Assembly: GCA_000969725.1 (NCBI GenBank)
Contig: JXSR01S074779.1
DNA from: Ophiothrix spiculata
Lineage: Eukaryota > Echinodermata > Ophiuroidea > Amphilepidida > Ophiotrichidae
DNA: 28,893 nt
Reading direction: 5' to 3' (one strand)
Shown here: positions 9,429 through 19,904 of the stretch, one piece after another
Layout: each line of letters opens with the position of its first letter
Numbering within the stretch: the stretch's first letter is position 1
The notes under the pieces: generated by a model
What the model saw: the letters and a program-made list of their open reading frames with translations, nothing else
Told to the model about the DNA's origin: nothing
Databases searched by the model: none
Position numbers and translations under genes: made by a program

Positions 9429-10019
9429 GCTGCTGGTAAAGCTTATACCAGTAAAGTGTATGTTTTATAGAGGGTTGATGTTTTATTAGCCTTACCACGT
9501 TTATGGTAATAAACTGTGACAGAGACACTGTTTTTTTTAAGAATATCAATTAAGTTGAGCGCGATTAAAATGAATTCACATAACGTGCTCTAATTGAAAT
9601 CATGTTGTTTATTTTAGTATGAAGCAACACAATTTCTCCTAGATTAAAATCTAGTCATAAAGTTCTTCCAAACAGCTGTATTTATCACCGTAACGCGTAG
9701 GAAATTAAAATTTCCCCCGCTTAATGATATACTCGAAGCAATACTCTTTACAAATCCTTAGTTGCTGATATATATGAAGAAGATTTGCAATGATCGTATG
9801 CTTTATTGCACATCGTGCTTCATTACTTAACACTAGTACCTCTGTTTGGATGTTTAACTGCTCTTAAGATGACGGACCTTTTTCAACAACGCGATGCTGG
9901 AATGTCATGGTCACTGCTAGATTCTGCCTACATACATATAGCCGACTTTCACAACTTTTGGCATACATTATGAAACTGAGTCTCTAATAATTTGTTGTTT
10001 GACCATTTTGTTTTGTTTT
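9429..10019. other. Non-coding; short block shared with repeat C copy 2
   Basis: Mostly unassigned AT-rich DNA. The block around 9890-9985 (AATGTCATGGTCACTGC, then TGCCTAC) resembles 18550-18620 (AACGTCATGTTCACTGC, TGCCTAC), so repeat C-related sequence reaches here. The end of this stretch has intron-like features described with the exon that follows: CTAAT at 9984-9988 and a T-rich run before AG at 10020-10021. Confidence 0.45.
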
Positions 10020-10021
10020 AG

Positions 10022-10131
10022 GAACATCTCCAAAATGGCGTCAACAGTTTTCTAAACGGGTTGAGAACCTGGAAGAAAACAAGGAGCTGTTAATGGCGTT
10101 GAAAAGCTTGGCTGAAACGGCTGAGAAGTAA
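10022..10131 (+). CDS. Candidate 3'-terminal exon of an unidentified protein-coding gene
   Basis: The sequence shows a good 3' splice site: a possible branch point CTAAT (9984-9988), a pyrimidine run TTTTGTTTTGTTTTAG ending at 10021, then an open frame from 10024 to TAA at 10129-10131. The 35 residues begin TSPKWRQQFSKRV and continue ENLEENKELLMALKSLAETA, finishing EK. They are charged, leucine-spaced and helix/coiled-coil-like, rich in Lys, Glu and Leu. G+C is visibly higher than in the surrounding DNA. The protein is not one I recognise and no upstream exon was identified in the window, so it could lie far upstream across a long intron. There is no clear AATAAA close downstream. The alternative is a chance open frame with a lucky acceptor. 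Exon status is inference. Confidence 0.45.
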
Positions 10132-10426
10132 CGTACCCGTTACGAAGAGCGTACCACAGCAATATTTCCCTATTAGCGATGTACCAAAATACTTTTATGC
10201 TTACTGGAGCAAACAACAATCACAACCAACGGCTTTAGCTCACTCCGAATATATATTCTTGTCTAACCTTGGTTCGTTGCCTTGACATCGTGTCCCTCTG
10301 TTAAAGCTTGACAAGTCGCCCGGAGGGAAGGCAGCCCCACTCTTGAGGTGACGCATATGTAAGGCTCAAAAGACCCCCTTTTCAGTATCGCTGACACCGT
10401 AGACCCCTTATTTTTTATAATTGCAT
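10132..10426. other. No recognisable feature
   Basis: Follows the candidate terminal exon, so would be its 3' untranslated region if that exon is real. No polyadenylation signal of canonical form was seen. The segment 10270-10400 is less AT-rich and continues into the repeated block that follows. Confidence 0.4.
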
Positions 10427-10650
10427 GTGCTCTCACCCAAAGACCCCATAAATCTTTATATTTTTCTCTCACCGAATGCCAAATTTCACTCATACCAAAA
10501 ATCGTGCTCTTACCCAATGACCCATCATTTTGAGACCAATAAGACCTCAAATTTTTGTATTTTTCTCTCACCGAATGCCAAAAATCATGCTCTCACCCAC
10601 TGACCCCTCATTGTTTGAGCATGCTCTTACCGAATGCCCTAGCCTGTCTG
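10427..10650. repeat. Degenerate minisatellite of TGCTCTCACCC / CACCGAATGCC units
   Basis: TGCTCTCACCC or TGCTCTTACC recurs at 10428, 10504, 10588 and 10622, usually followed by A(A/T)GACCC(C). TTTTTCTCTCACCGAATGCC recurs at 10461 and 10560 (99-bp period). The block is open on the minus strand for 102 codons (10263-10571) with internally repeated peptide (WHSVREKYKDL, MREKYKNL), which follows from the DNA repetition and is not evidence of a gene. Confidence 0.7.
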
Positions 10651-11324
10651 AGCGTGGGCCTTACACCTGCATCCATTTCAAATATGACTGCCTCCCCACG
10701 AACAATGTTGTCACGGATCTGATGTATTACAATACGTTTATATCGTAATCATTTGGTAATTACCTTCCACACCACAAACACATTCTTGGCAAATAGCCAG
10801 AGGATGATTTAAGACTTTCCTACAATACATAGTAACAGCTCAGTGGGCATGAATGAACTAATTGGATGTTCAGCGGAAAAAATCCACACTAAATTGAACT
10901 GCATTATGGGTGATGCTGTAATGCTGTTCAGTTACTTGAAATTCCGAAAAATGACGATAAAAGTCCCGTTATTATCGAGCAAAGTTGGCAAAATCTGGGC
11001 AAAGTTGGCATTTTTCATAGCTCCAGACGTGTTTGTTGAATTTATAATCCATACTAGAAAACTAGCGAAATTTGTCACAAAACTAGCAAAAAAACAATAT
11101 TTTAGTTCAAAAACGTGATTTCATTTTTCATAAAAAATAATATTTCTACAAAATAACATATTTCAAAGAGTCAGAAATCACTCAAATTTTGGTCGATTGT
11201 CGCCATCTAAAAAATATTTATGTTTAGTAAACTGTGATCAAGATGTATGTAAACATACGAAGTGTTCGTTTTACTCAAGGAAACAATCGGAAGTAAGCAC
11301 AAAAAGTGTCCTTATTACGAAAAT
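10651..11324. other. No gene recognised
   Basis: Non-coding DNA with short internal echoes such as GCAAAGTTGGCA twice near 10980-11010 and AAACTAGC twice near 11055-11090. The open frames 10843-11118 and 11197-11406 (+) show no domain I recognise. Confidence 0.45.
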
Positions 11325-13225
11325 CACGAAGCTTACTGTATTTACGGCTTGTTTGAGATGGGTGGTCTCATATGATGTTTCAATTAAAATTAAGGCTGGT
11401 CTTTAGATATTTATCCTAGTATAATTTAAAGGTGGTATGTTAATGAAACGAAAAGGAAGCAGCAAAGTAACTGTCACTGTTTGTGAATTGCTATGCTTCC
11501 TTTTATCGTCTGCAGCACAGATACATAATAATGACGATAATAACTGCCACGATCCCTTGTCAAGGGGAATTGATGTACTAGTTTCGCTCTACTTAACGAT
11601 GTACTAGTTTCAATCTGAAATGATGCCTGTATCAATTGTTAATTACCATTTGGTTTGGCATTTACTGCAATATAAGCAGAAATAATTGGTAAACAAGTAC
11701 GTTCCGCACCACATCGAAAGGCAGAGTTGAAGGTATTTTCTGACACATTACATATCTATATTTTTAATGAAAAAATGGGTTTATAAAAGATACATAGTTT
11801 TTTTGATAAAAAATGACAAATTTATTGTTGAAGCGATGAATAAATACTAAAACTTTGTAATAGTTTATACTTTCTATATTATCTACAAGTCGATTTTGCT
11901 TGTATCTCTAAGCATTATTGAACATATACCTTTGTTGTTGTGCGTTACAAATAAAAAATCTAAAGCTACCTCTTTTGCAATTTATATGTGAACGAAAAAC
12001 ATTCCAAATTATCATCTGTGCTGTTATTAAACAAAAAATCTTTAAAAGAATACTTCTGATATTTAACTGAATATCGAAGGTGAGCATGGTGAATCCGCAT
12101 GTTAAATGAAGCATAACTGATTCAAACTGAAGAAACCAAATACATTCAAAATTATGTAAATTTGTTGCTTTGTTACGCTTACAAAATCTGCACTTGATGT
12201 GTAGGCTTACATTGGTAAGCAGAAAATGTCAGTTTACGTATTTAAAGGCTATAATTGTAACGATATCTTTCATAACGCACATAATTATGCCTATGTTAAA
12301 CTTGTGAAAATGTTTCACTTTGCCACATGTTTCTCGATCGCATGTAACACACGCATGACTTATGGTTCAACATATATAAAAGAACTGAAAGGAATTAACA
12401 AATACTAAATCTGAAGAAATTAGCAAATTCAATTAGTATATAAGATAAAAACATTAATACCTACTTTATATGAACAACAAAACAATATAAGGTGCAACAT
12501 CTATTCTTGCATGCTGAGATTGTTATTCTTACATGGCATTATCATGTTTTGTTTTAGCTGCAATGTCTAGACAAATATCACACACCATTCCCAGATGACT
12601 ACAGCATCAGTTTACTTTACTCTGCAGCCTGAAGGTAAAATAAACAACTATAATTGCAATGTTAAATGTTAATGTGCATTAGCCTAATGTGCATACTGAG
12701 TAAACTGGGGTGCTTAACTTTATTATAAATCCGAGCAGAACACAAGCATACCTTCAGAAATGTAGGTCAACGAAATAATACTTTTCCCTGGTAATAACAA
12801 CTGTTGCCATGATTTCGTTATATCGACATATTTCATTTTTATTATATACAATTTATCTTACCAATTTTGATAATTTGTTATATGACAGAGTGTGTTAGAT
12901 TAAGGTTACCGAAAAGCCTGACAAATTTAATAATGAGATTTATTTGTTTATTCGGTCGTAAAACATATAATGCGGATGACAAATTGCTGTTACCCTTCTT
13001 GTATATAAATATGAAAACAGGCGGTGAAGTTTTTAATACGTACTTAATAATAAAGCATTAAAAGGTTGCATTATGAATAAAATACAATTGATATTGGGAT
13101 GTAGTACTGCATGTCACTTGTTATCGATCGTTGGTAGAAGCCAGGAAAAAGCCTACACAGTTTGTTCCCCTACTTCGGTGTTAAAAATACTACCGATATG
13201 CTTAAGGTATGGGGAAATTAGTCAG
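11325..13225. repeat. Long dispersed repeat family A, copy 2
   Basis: Collinear with 585-2690 across its length, from GAAGCTTACTG to the TTATCGATCGTTGGTAGAAGC and CCTACTTCGG blocks near 13125-13180. It has one copy of the 130-bp unit that is doubled in copy 1, lacks the 1502-1735 block, and has about 140-160 extra bases at 12957-13115. The open frame 12226-12408 shares about 50 residues with that at 1770-2012 because the DNA itself is nearly identical. No element-type motifs were found. Confidence 0.8.
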
Positions 13226-13254
13226 ACACTTTGTACGAAAAAAAAAAACCTGTA

Positions 13255-14351
13255 CAGGGTGTCCCAATAAAAATGCATCAAAACTTAAATAGTATTAAGT
13301 AGTATAGTTTAGTCTTTCATTAGTGAAATTTTGGGCAAAATTCGTCAAACCGTTCTTGAAAAAAACTAGAATTTTATAAGAAGACTCAATTTTACCCTTT
13401 CCAATAGAGTTTACCACAGTAACTCATATTTGAAACCGTCATCGATCTGACATGACCAAGTCACCACAGTAGTAGGCCTACTCTAGATGGAAAACTCATT
13501 TTATTCCAGGATAAACACCCTCACAGAAAAAAAACAACTACTACTCGACTCCCATCATTGTCCGGGATTTAGAACGTAGCATTGGGCCAGGATCATGACG
13601 ATAAGAGCACAGAAGTACCTGGAAACTGATTGTGGACATGTGAAAGGCAGAGTTAATTGAACCTAACTTAAATTTGTATCAAAATTAATACAACGTGAGC
13701 TATCATGGACTAACAGACATTCACCGTTTCAAAGAAAGTGAATAACTGCTTTGTTATTTTGATTTGAATATGTTGACAATGTTATATTTTAAACGTTTTC
13801 TCTGCGCTGTGCAAAGTGACCGTCATAAAGATTTTCTTTTTTATGAAAAAAGTTCAAAACCTAGAAGATACAAAATATTTCTGAAATTGACTTTCAATTA
13901 CAGGAAATCTGTGCCTTGGTTAAGTTTTCTTGAGAAACCGTGTTTTTTTTTATTATTTATTTATTTAACGCTGCAAAACAGTAAAACCTACAAAATGAAT
14001 TGCGGTGTTACTTCCAGTGCTGAAAATATATCAAAATCATATTTTAAATTTATGTGCCATATTTTGTGATCTCTTAGTGTCTGTCTTGCAAGTTTAAAAT
14101 AAATTGATAAACAGTAACCAAAGATTTGCATTATTAACATGATGGTACACTCCTTGGAATGGAGTAAAATCAGGTTCAATTACAACATTCTCGTTTTCAC
14201 AAGAACGCCTTAACGGATTTTGCTCAAAATGTTTACCGATGAAAGACTAAACTATACTGCGTATTACTATATCAAAGGTTTTAAATTTTGTTTATTGGTT
14301 TCTGAGATATGATCAAAAATAAAAGTGATGCATTTTTATTGTGACATCCTG
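13255..14351. mobile_element. TA-flanked DNA transposon with about 120-bp imperfect TIRs, no transposase seen
   Basis: The left end CAGGGTGTCCCAATAAAAAT and the right end, read inverted, CAGGATGTCACAATAAAAAT are flanked by TA (13253-13254 and 14352-14353), the Tc1/mariner-type target duplication. Complementarity continues through TGCATCA and a second block (AGTATAGTTTAGTCTTTCAT, then the GGCAAAATTCGT/GAGCAAAATCCGT and GTTCTTG blocks), giving TIRs of roughly 13255-13370 and 14185-14351. The interior holds a 101-codon frame (13764-14069, +) with no DDE/D or helix-turn-helix features I recognise. The unit appears non-autonomous. It inserted just beyond the end of repeat A copy 2. Confidence 0.85.
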
Positions 14352-14353
14352 TA

Positions 14354-15091
14354 TAGTGAAGTCTGGTTTGAATGCTTATGACATGGTGTTGAGCTGAGTC
14401 GAAACAGAAGCCGATTCGGATTGATAACTGCTAGCTTAATTTGGTATGGACTTTATCTTAAATACATTTAATTGGTAATGTGTTGAATCACAGATCTTTA
14501 AAAACGGTGATTGCGAATTCTGTACAAATACAAAAAAACATCGATATAATCTCAATTCTCTGTGTGAGTTGAAATTATTTGGATCATTATGTTTGAATAG
14601 CGCGGGGTTCTAAATCAATTACCATCAAATATTCATTTAGACTCCTTCATTTTTTTTTAAACATACAACATGGTGATACTAAAATATTTATTGCAAATAA
14701 ATACCACGGTGAAAGTAAAAGAATAATACATAACACATTATGATAAATAAAACGAGGAGCTTTTACCGTGGCAATTCTTTGCGAAAATTGTATAAGGAAT
14801 GTTATTTAAACATTCACTTGGTTATATTAAACGTATATTTGCAATACCGATGAGTCAAGAGGCTACGCACAGGTGACTTAAAAGTTTACACTCTAGTGAC
14901 GCGGTTGGTCAATGAACCTTTTTGAAAGCCTACTGAATAGATTGTGGAGTATAACAGAAGACTACACGTAATTGCCTGTTGGATTGTCTCGGCACCAACA
15001 CAAACATTGCTTCAAACAAATGCAGCCGACCACCATCCCCGTTTTTTAAAGATCTGTGGTTGAATATGTAACTAATTTACTTTAAATACAT
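14354..15091. other. No recognisable feature
   Basis: AT-rich non-coding DNA between two transposons. A loose inverted pair (ACCACGGTGAAAGTAAAA near 14702 and TTTTACCGTGG near 14760) is the only structure noticed; it is too weak to name. Confidence 0.45.
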
Positions 15092-15094
15092 TTA

Positions 15095-15237
15095 GGCCCG
15101 TATTCCAGAAAGGTGTTTAGCTAAATCAAGGTTTTATTTCTCGTCAACAGCACAACTGTAATGATGCGTGTCATTCCTGGACAGTTGATGCTCAGTTAAA
15201 CAATGGTCTAGCTAAACATCTTTTTGGAATACGGGCC
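15095..15237. mobile_element. PIF/Harbinger-like MITE with TTA target duplication
   Basis: The termini GGCCCGTATTCCAGAAAGG and, inverted, GGCCCGTATTCCAAAAAGA are complementary for about 30 bases through TGTTTAGCTA. Both ends are flanked by TTA (15092-15094 and 15238-15240), the 3-bp target duplication of PIF/Harbinger elements. The 143-bp length and lack of an open frame make it a miniature element. The superfamily call rests on target size and GC-rich TIR start, so it is inference. Confidence 0.82.
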
Positions 15238-15294
15238 TTAGTGTTTAACAACATTGATCCGTTGAACAGTTTTTTAGATATATGCATTTCAAAT

Positions 15295-15743
15295 NNNNNN
15301 NNNNNNNNNNNNNNNNNNNNNNNNNNNNNNNNNNNNNNNNNNNNNNNNNNNNNNNNNNNNNNNNNNNNNNNNNNNNNNNNNNNNNNNNNNNNNNNNNNNN
15401 NNNNNNNNNNNNNNNNNNNNNNNNNNNNNNNNNNNNNNNNNNNNNNNNNNNNNNNNNNNNNNNNNNNNNNNNNNNNNNNNNNNNNNNNNNNNNNNNNNNN
15501 NNNNNNNNNNNNNNNNNNNNNNNNNNNNNNNNNNNNNNNNNNNNNNNNNNNNNNNNNNNNNNNNNNNNNNNNNNNNNNNNNNNNNNNNNNNNNNNNNNNN
15601 NNNNNNNNNNNNNNNNNNNNNNNNNNNNNNNNNNNNNNNNNNNNNNNNNNNNNNNNNNNNNNNNNNNNNNNNNNNNNNNNNNNNNNNNNNNNNNNNNNNN
15701 NNNNNNNNNNNNNNNNNNNNNNNNNNNNNNNNNNNNNNNNNNN
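15295..15743. other. Assembly gap (449 N)
   Basis: A run of undetermined bases. Any open frame across it is an artefact. The sequence resumes directly inside a repeated segment. Confidence 0.99.
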
Positions 15744-15874
15744 TTAACCTATTACTTGCATTCACGTATAGTTAACATTTTTTTTAGTATATACATTAGG
15801 CCATCTGGCAAGTAAATATTACATTATTTTAAAATTTATTAATAAAGTATATAAAACAAATGTATAGTAACATA
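15744..15874. repeat. 131-bp segment at gap edge, duplicated at 19635-19765
   Basis: Starts TTAACCTATTACTTGCATTC at the first base after the gap and ends AACATA. It matches 19635-19765 in direct orientation with one difference (AAATTTATTAA against AAATTTACTAA). Its left boundary is set by the gap, so the shared unit may be longer. Confidence 0.93.
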
Positions 15875-15877
15875 TCC

Positions 15878-16900
15878 AATAATGATGTTTATCTTTCTGT
15901 CAGATATGCCAAAACCGGTTTAAAAAGCATTTGTTAAAAAACAATGATTAATTGTAAACGTTAAAACAGATTTTCAAATAGTTAAATATGTTTATTGTTT
16001 TTTTAAGAAATTTACACTTAACTATTCTATGCCTATATTGTAAACATATTCCATTTCATCACAAATCTTTTGAACTTTTCATAATGTTAAAGTAGTTTTT
16101 TTTTTAATTATCATCTATTGCCTATGTTAAATTTGTACAGTGAATTAGTTGTATAAGTATCTCATTTAATTTTTCTTTTTTTGAAATATTTTTAAGATTT
16201 ATATAATCTTTTCTTAAACCTGTTTAAAATGAAAATTAAATCGTGTAGAAACGTCATGGGTAATCAAGTAAAGATCATGTCTGCTTCACGACCCACACTG
16301 AAGGTAATGAGCTGTGTACAGTAGCAGAGACAGTATTAATTATATCGTGATTGCAGGATTACATTCAATCATGTTAGTTTAGTTAAAACAGGATGTGATT
16401 ATTTTATTGTAATATAACAAACTGCATTGCGAGAATATTATCTCCACCGACACTAATTAAATTTACCTAAAATGCGTAGGGAACTAAAATGTACTGCTTT
16501 ATTTAATACTGTATAAATTAATGCAAAGTCTTTCAATCTTCAAATTCATGATCAGATAGCAAGATTCGAAAGCTTATAATTATGTCTGATAGCCTTTTAA
16601 CTATAACAGAATCAATAATTGACACTGTACGAAAAAAGTGCCAAAAACATGATTGAAGTCAAGCTATTTTTGAAAATATCTTACTCGCAAAATCACTACG
16701 AGTTAATTTGAATGAATCGAAACAATTTTCTTGCCTTAAAAAATGTATGCCTTTAAATTCAATCGTCTTCATTTTATGTCGATTTATTTTCAATTGCAAA
16801 TAAACCTTTGATATACACTTCTACTTTTATATGCACTTGTTGTTAAATATCGTTATCTTAAAAAACAAATTTCTTCACATGTATTATCGAGTATAAATGT
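15878..16900. repeat. Dispersed repeat F, copy 1
   Basis: Collinear with 23750-24720. Shared blocks include TGATGTTTATCTT with TGTCAG, GTTAAATATGT, TTACACTTAAC, AAATCGTG followed by AGAAACGT, AATCAAGTAAAGAT, CACACTG with GTAATGAGCT, and AAGCTATTTTTGAA. Divergence is substantial with many small indels. No coding capacity is apparent in either copy. Confidence 0.72.
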
Positions 16901-17137
16901 ATACACAGTAATAAAACTTTTTAATGTACGCAATCGACTATAAGTTTAATACACCGATCGATTATAATTTTAATTAAGTGTATTCAGTTAGAATATATGC
17001 TATCAGCAGTACATTCACCTTTCTTTTAACATGTTTAAAATTAAACTTGCCATACAAGCGCAAGTATGTTACGCGTACACGTACACGGATTTGTATAACG
17101 CACTACGCAATATGTGCGTGCAACTAGGCGAGATTAA

Positions 17138-17734
17138 CCCTTGTTCTCCTAAGAGCTATTTTTTGTAACACGTTCTCCGAAGGGCCCCCTTGTTGCAACC
17201 CCCATAATATTTTAGAACGGAAACCCCTATGAACTTGGTTTCCTATTATATAGATAGGTATGACCTTCCCCTATCCAACGATTACAAGGTCATCAAAATC
17301 GATCAAGTCGTTACGTAATTATGACGTCATAAAGTACTTTCGGATTGGGAAATCAGGCAAAATTTCATTATAGCAAAAATGGCCACCAAAATCAAAATTT
17401 TACTATAAAAGTTCTAAATAACGGATTTTCCTCCGTTGTTTGCTAATTATGAAGGGAAATGATTCTAACATGTTTTGTAAGTTTGAGTCCTATAGCGTGC
17501 ATAATTTTTTCAAAATGGCGACTTAAAAATTTCCGGGATTTTACCCCCCCCCCCCCTACAACCCAACTTTGACACCCTACCCTAACCCCACCTTAGGTGA
17601 TACCCCCTAGTTTTTTCATCAAAATGAACGCAATGGATGTAAAGGAGATTACCCAGATGCCTGGGGCCGGTTGCTTTTGCCTTTTTATGAAGCGGGGAAA
17701 AAAACTTAGCCCCCCTCCCTTCGGAGAATAAGGG
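17138..17734. mobile_element. TTAA-flanked element (piggyBac-like MITE), full copy 2
   Basis: The left end CCCTTGTTCTCCTAAG (17138 on) and the right end, inverted, CCCTTATTCTCCGAAGG pair as short TIRs. The left flank is TTAA (17134-17137); the right flank is TTAT (17735-17738), one change from TTAA, and the related copy at 9424 is followed by intact TTAA. CCC-starting TIRs with TTAA targets are characteristic of piggyBac-like elements. At 597 bp with no open frame it is non-autonomous. A 13-C run lies at 17544-17556. Confidence 0.72.
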
Positions 17735-19084
17735 TTATTGAATACATATTAGTTATCAAAGGGATTATGTAACTGCAACTAACCAATTGATTAGGAAAGA
17801 AAGTAGTATGTAATAATTTCACAAAGATATGCTGGTGTCATGTTGAAAATTAAAAAAAAAAGCGCGCGCAAAAAATATTTGGACAAATGTGTTTATTTGA
17901 TAGCTAAAAAACGCCAAAAGTTAGAAGTTTGCCAGAATCTGCCTAAAACTCATTTGGAAAAATGGTCTCTAAGCCGTTTTGTATCTCACCTCTTTGTTTG
18001 ACAGACATAGGACAAGGCTTGATCCAATAAGCCCGTGGGTGTGGTAATCTTATTATAACCACCAACATAACAAATACTATGTTTCGCACTTGCACCTCGT
18101 ACATTTTATATAAATGAATTAAAATACGTTTTGCCGACCGTGGAGATGGTAAATGCCCCATGACGAAAAAATGTCATGTTTATCACAATAAAAAGCACCT
18201 TTTAAGATAGATTTTAATCATATTTAAACAGAATGTCGAATTTCGTTTCATTTAATCTGCGGCCAATTTAAGTAATATCATTAAAAAGTTGTACTATCCA
18301 TGTGGTTTTTTACTATGTCTTTGTTCCTGTATTTTAATATTTAATGTTATTTTTTTTTAAGAATGGGAAAAAGGGTATGTTTTTCTGCAATCATCTCTGA
18401 GTCATCTAATCTTGAAGATGAACGGCCTAAAAAAAGCATCATATACAAGATCACGCAACACTTTTATACGAAATTTTAAAAATAAAATGTATCATTTATA
18501 CAAGGCTTATTTAAGGCTGCAGTTCTTTTTCGCGAGCGAGCGGCGGAACGTCATGTTCACTGCAAGTTTTTGCCTACTTACGTAATGTTTTAGCGTACAT
18601 ATTAAATAGTTTCTCTAGTGTATGCATGCACTTTTACTTGTAATTTCACGTCCACTATCAATGTCAAAATGAGGTTTACAGACTACTTGAAACAAGTTGA
18701 CGCCTTTTTCGCGCACATCTCATAATTTCATAATGTTCGGACATACTGATCGTTTTAAAATGTTTACAGATTGTTCAGTTGATACACGTGAATTACAAAT
18801 ACTATTGTATAAACACATGGTATTGATTTTGAATGAAAATGTAATAAAGTCGCGTTGTTTTGCCGAAAAACTGGCTATAAACCACGACTCTGAAATCTCC
18901 CCAGTTGATCTTTGAATTGTTTGTTTTAAATAACTACATTATCTATATTCTAATATTACCATTCGTATAATTTACTTGCAAATTACGCATTCTATCGAAC
19001 AAAAATTGCATTTTTTTATTAAACAAAAGAAAAGTACGGCATTCTAATGTTTATGTTTTAGATTTCAATTCACGATCTCAAGGC

Positions 19085-19170
19085 TGCTAAGTTAGTTCAG
19101 TGGTTATTCCCTCGCTTCTTAATGCATTATTGCTAACCCGGCACATGGTTTGGGTCAAACAACTGCAATG
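19085..19170 (+). repeat. tRNA-like SINE head (degenerate)
   Basis: TAGTTCAGTGG (19093-19103) matches the RNA polymerase III A box (TRGCNNAGYNGG) apart from the C, and GGTTTGGGTCA (19147-19157) resembles a B box (GGTTCGANTCC) with mismatches. Spacing between them is 54 bases, slightly more than in a plain tRNA, and no cloverleaf with paired acceptor arms is apparent. This fits an old tRNA-derived SINE better than a functional tRNA gene. Confidence 0.4.
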
Positions 19171-19634
19171 GAAACGCTTTCTCTTTTCATAATTAAAGAT
19201 AGTTAGGCTTTACATTTTCCTGGAGTATTTACCCTTAAGTCAAGACAATTATGCTATGAAAATGTTTATAATAAAAGTAGTCTGTTTTTATCTACATGCT
19301 TTCATCCGATCGCCTATAATAAACACTATTGTATTTATCCATGGAAATGAGATTAATTATATCACAAAAATTCAGATGTCTACACCGAAAAAGTATCACT
19401 TGACCGAATCGCAATACAACATATGTTACCAAATTTAACATCCCAGCCTGGTACTAACAAATGTATGCTTGACAGTGTCATGTGAGGTTACATATCGACA
19501 GGCAAAGTAGACATTGCTACATATAATCAAAACTTTGGACGAAATTGAATTATTCTCAGAACTAAATTTAATAAAAGCAGCGTCATTTACCTTATACTCG
19601 CATTAAACTTACATACGCAAGCCACTAACGTGCA

Positions 19635-19765
19635 TTAACCTATTACTTGCATTCACGTATAGTTAACATTTTTTTTAGTATATACATTAGGCCATCTGGC
19701 AAGTAAATATTACATTATTTTAAAATTTACTAATAAAGTATATAAAACAAATGTATAGTAACATA
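19635..19765. repeat. 131-bp segment, second copy
   Basis: Direct repeat of 15744-15874 with a single substitution. Here both flanks are known: it lies after the end of repeat C copy 2 and 140 bases before the CR1/L2-like pseudogene. Confidence 0.93.
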
Positions 19766-19904
19766 ATTTCAGATCTCTGGATTAAAACCTTTAGTGATAA
19801 AAAGATGGCTAAATTTTAGTCACTTCAGGTCCATAATTTTTAACCAGATATCTTCAAGTCAATATATATTAGTATGATATGGATGTTGAATGTTCTTTTC
19901 TTTT

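Larger units (their letters stand above)
16930..19560. repeat. Dispersed repeat C, copy 2 (interrupted)
   Basis: Matches blocks of 6055-7395 as listed there. It is interrupted by the TTAA-flanked element at 17138-17734, and the segment 17946-18000 (ACTCATTTGGAAAAATGG, TCTCTAAGCCGTTTTG) recurs at 28333-28400. The open frames in it (17943-18161, 18697-18915, 19256-19438) show no family resemblance. Confidence 0.55.

Noticed and set aside
15241..15815. Three long open frames across the N run
   Set aside because: They exist only because undetermined bases contain no stops.
15744..19765. The 131-bp direct repeats as LTRs of a 4-kb retroelement
   Set aside because: The intervening DNA is made of repeats C and F and a MITE, with no gag, protease, reverse transcriptase, primer-binding site or polypurine tract, and no TG...CA termini were seen at the known right boundaries.
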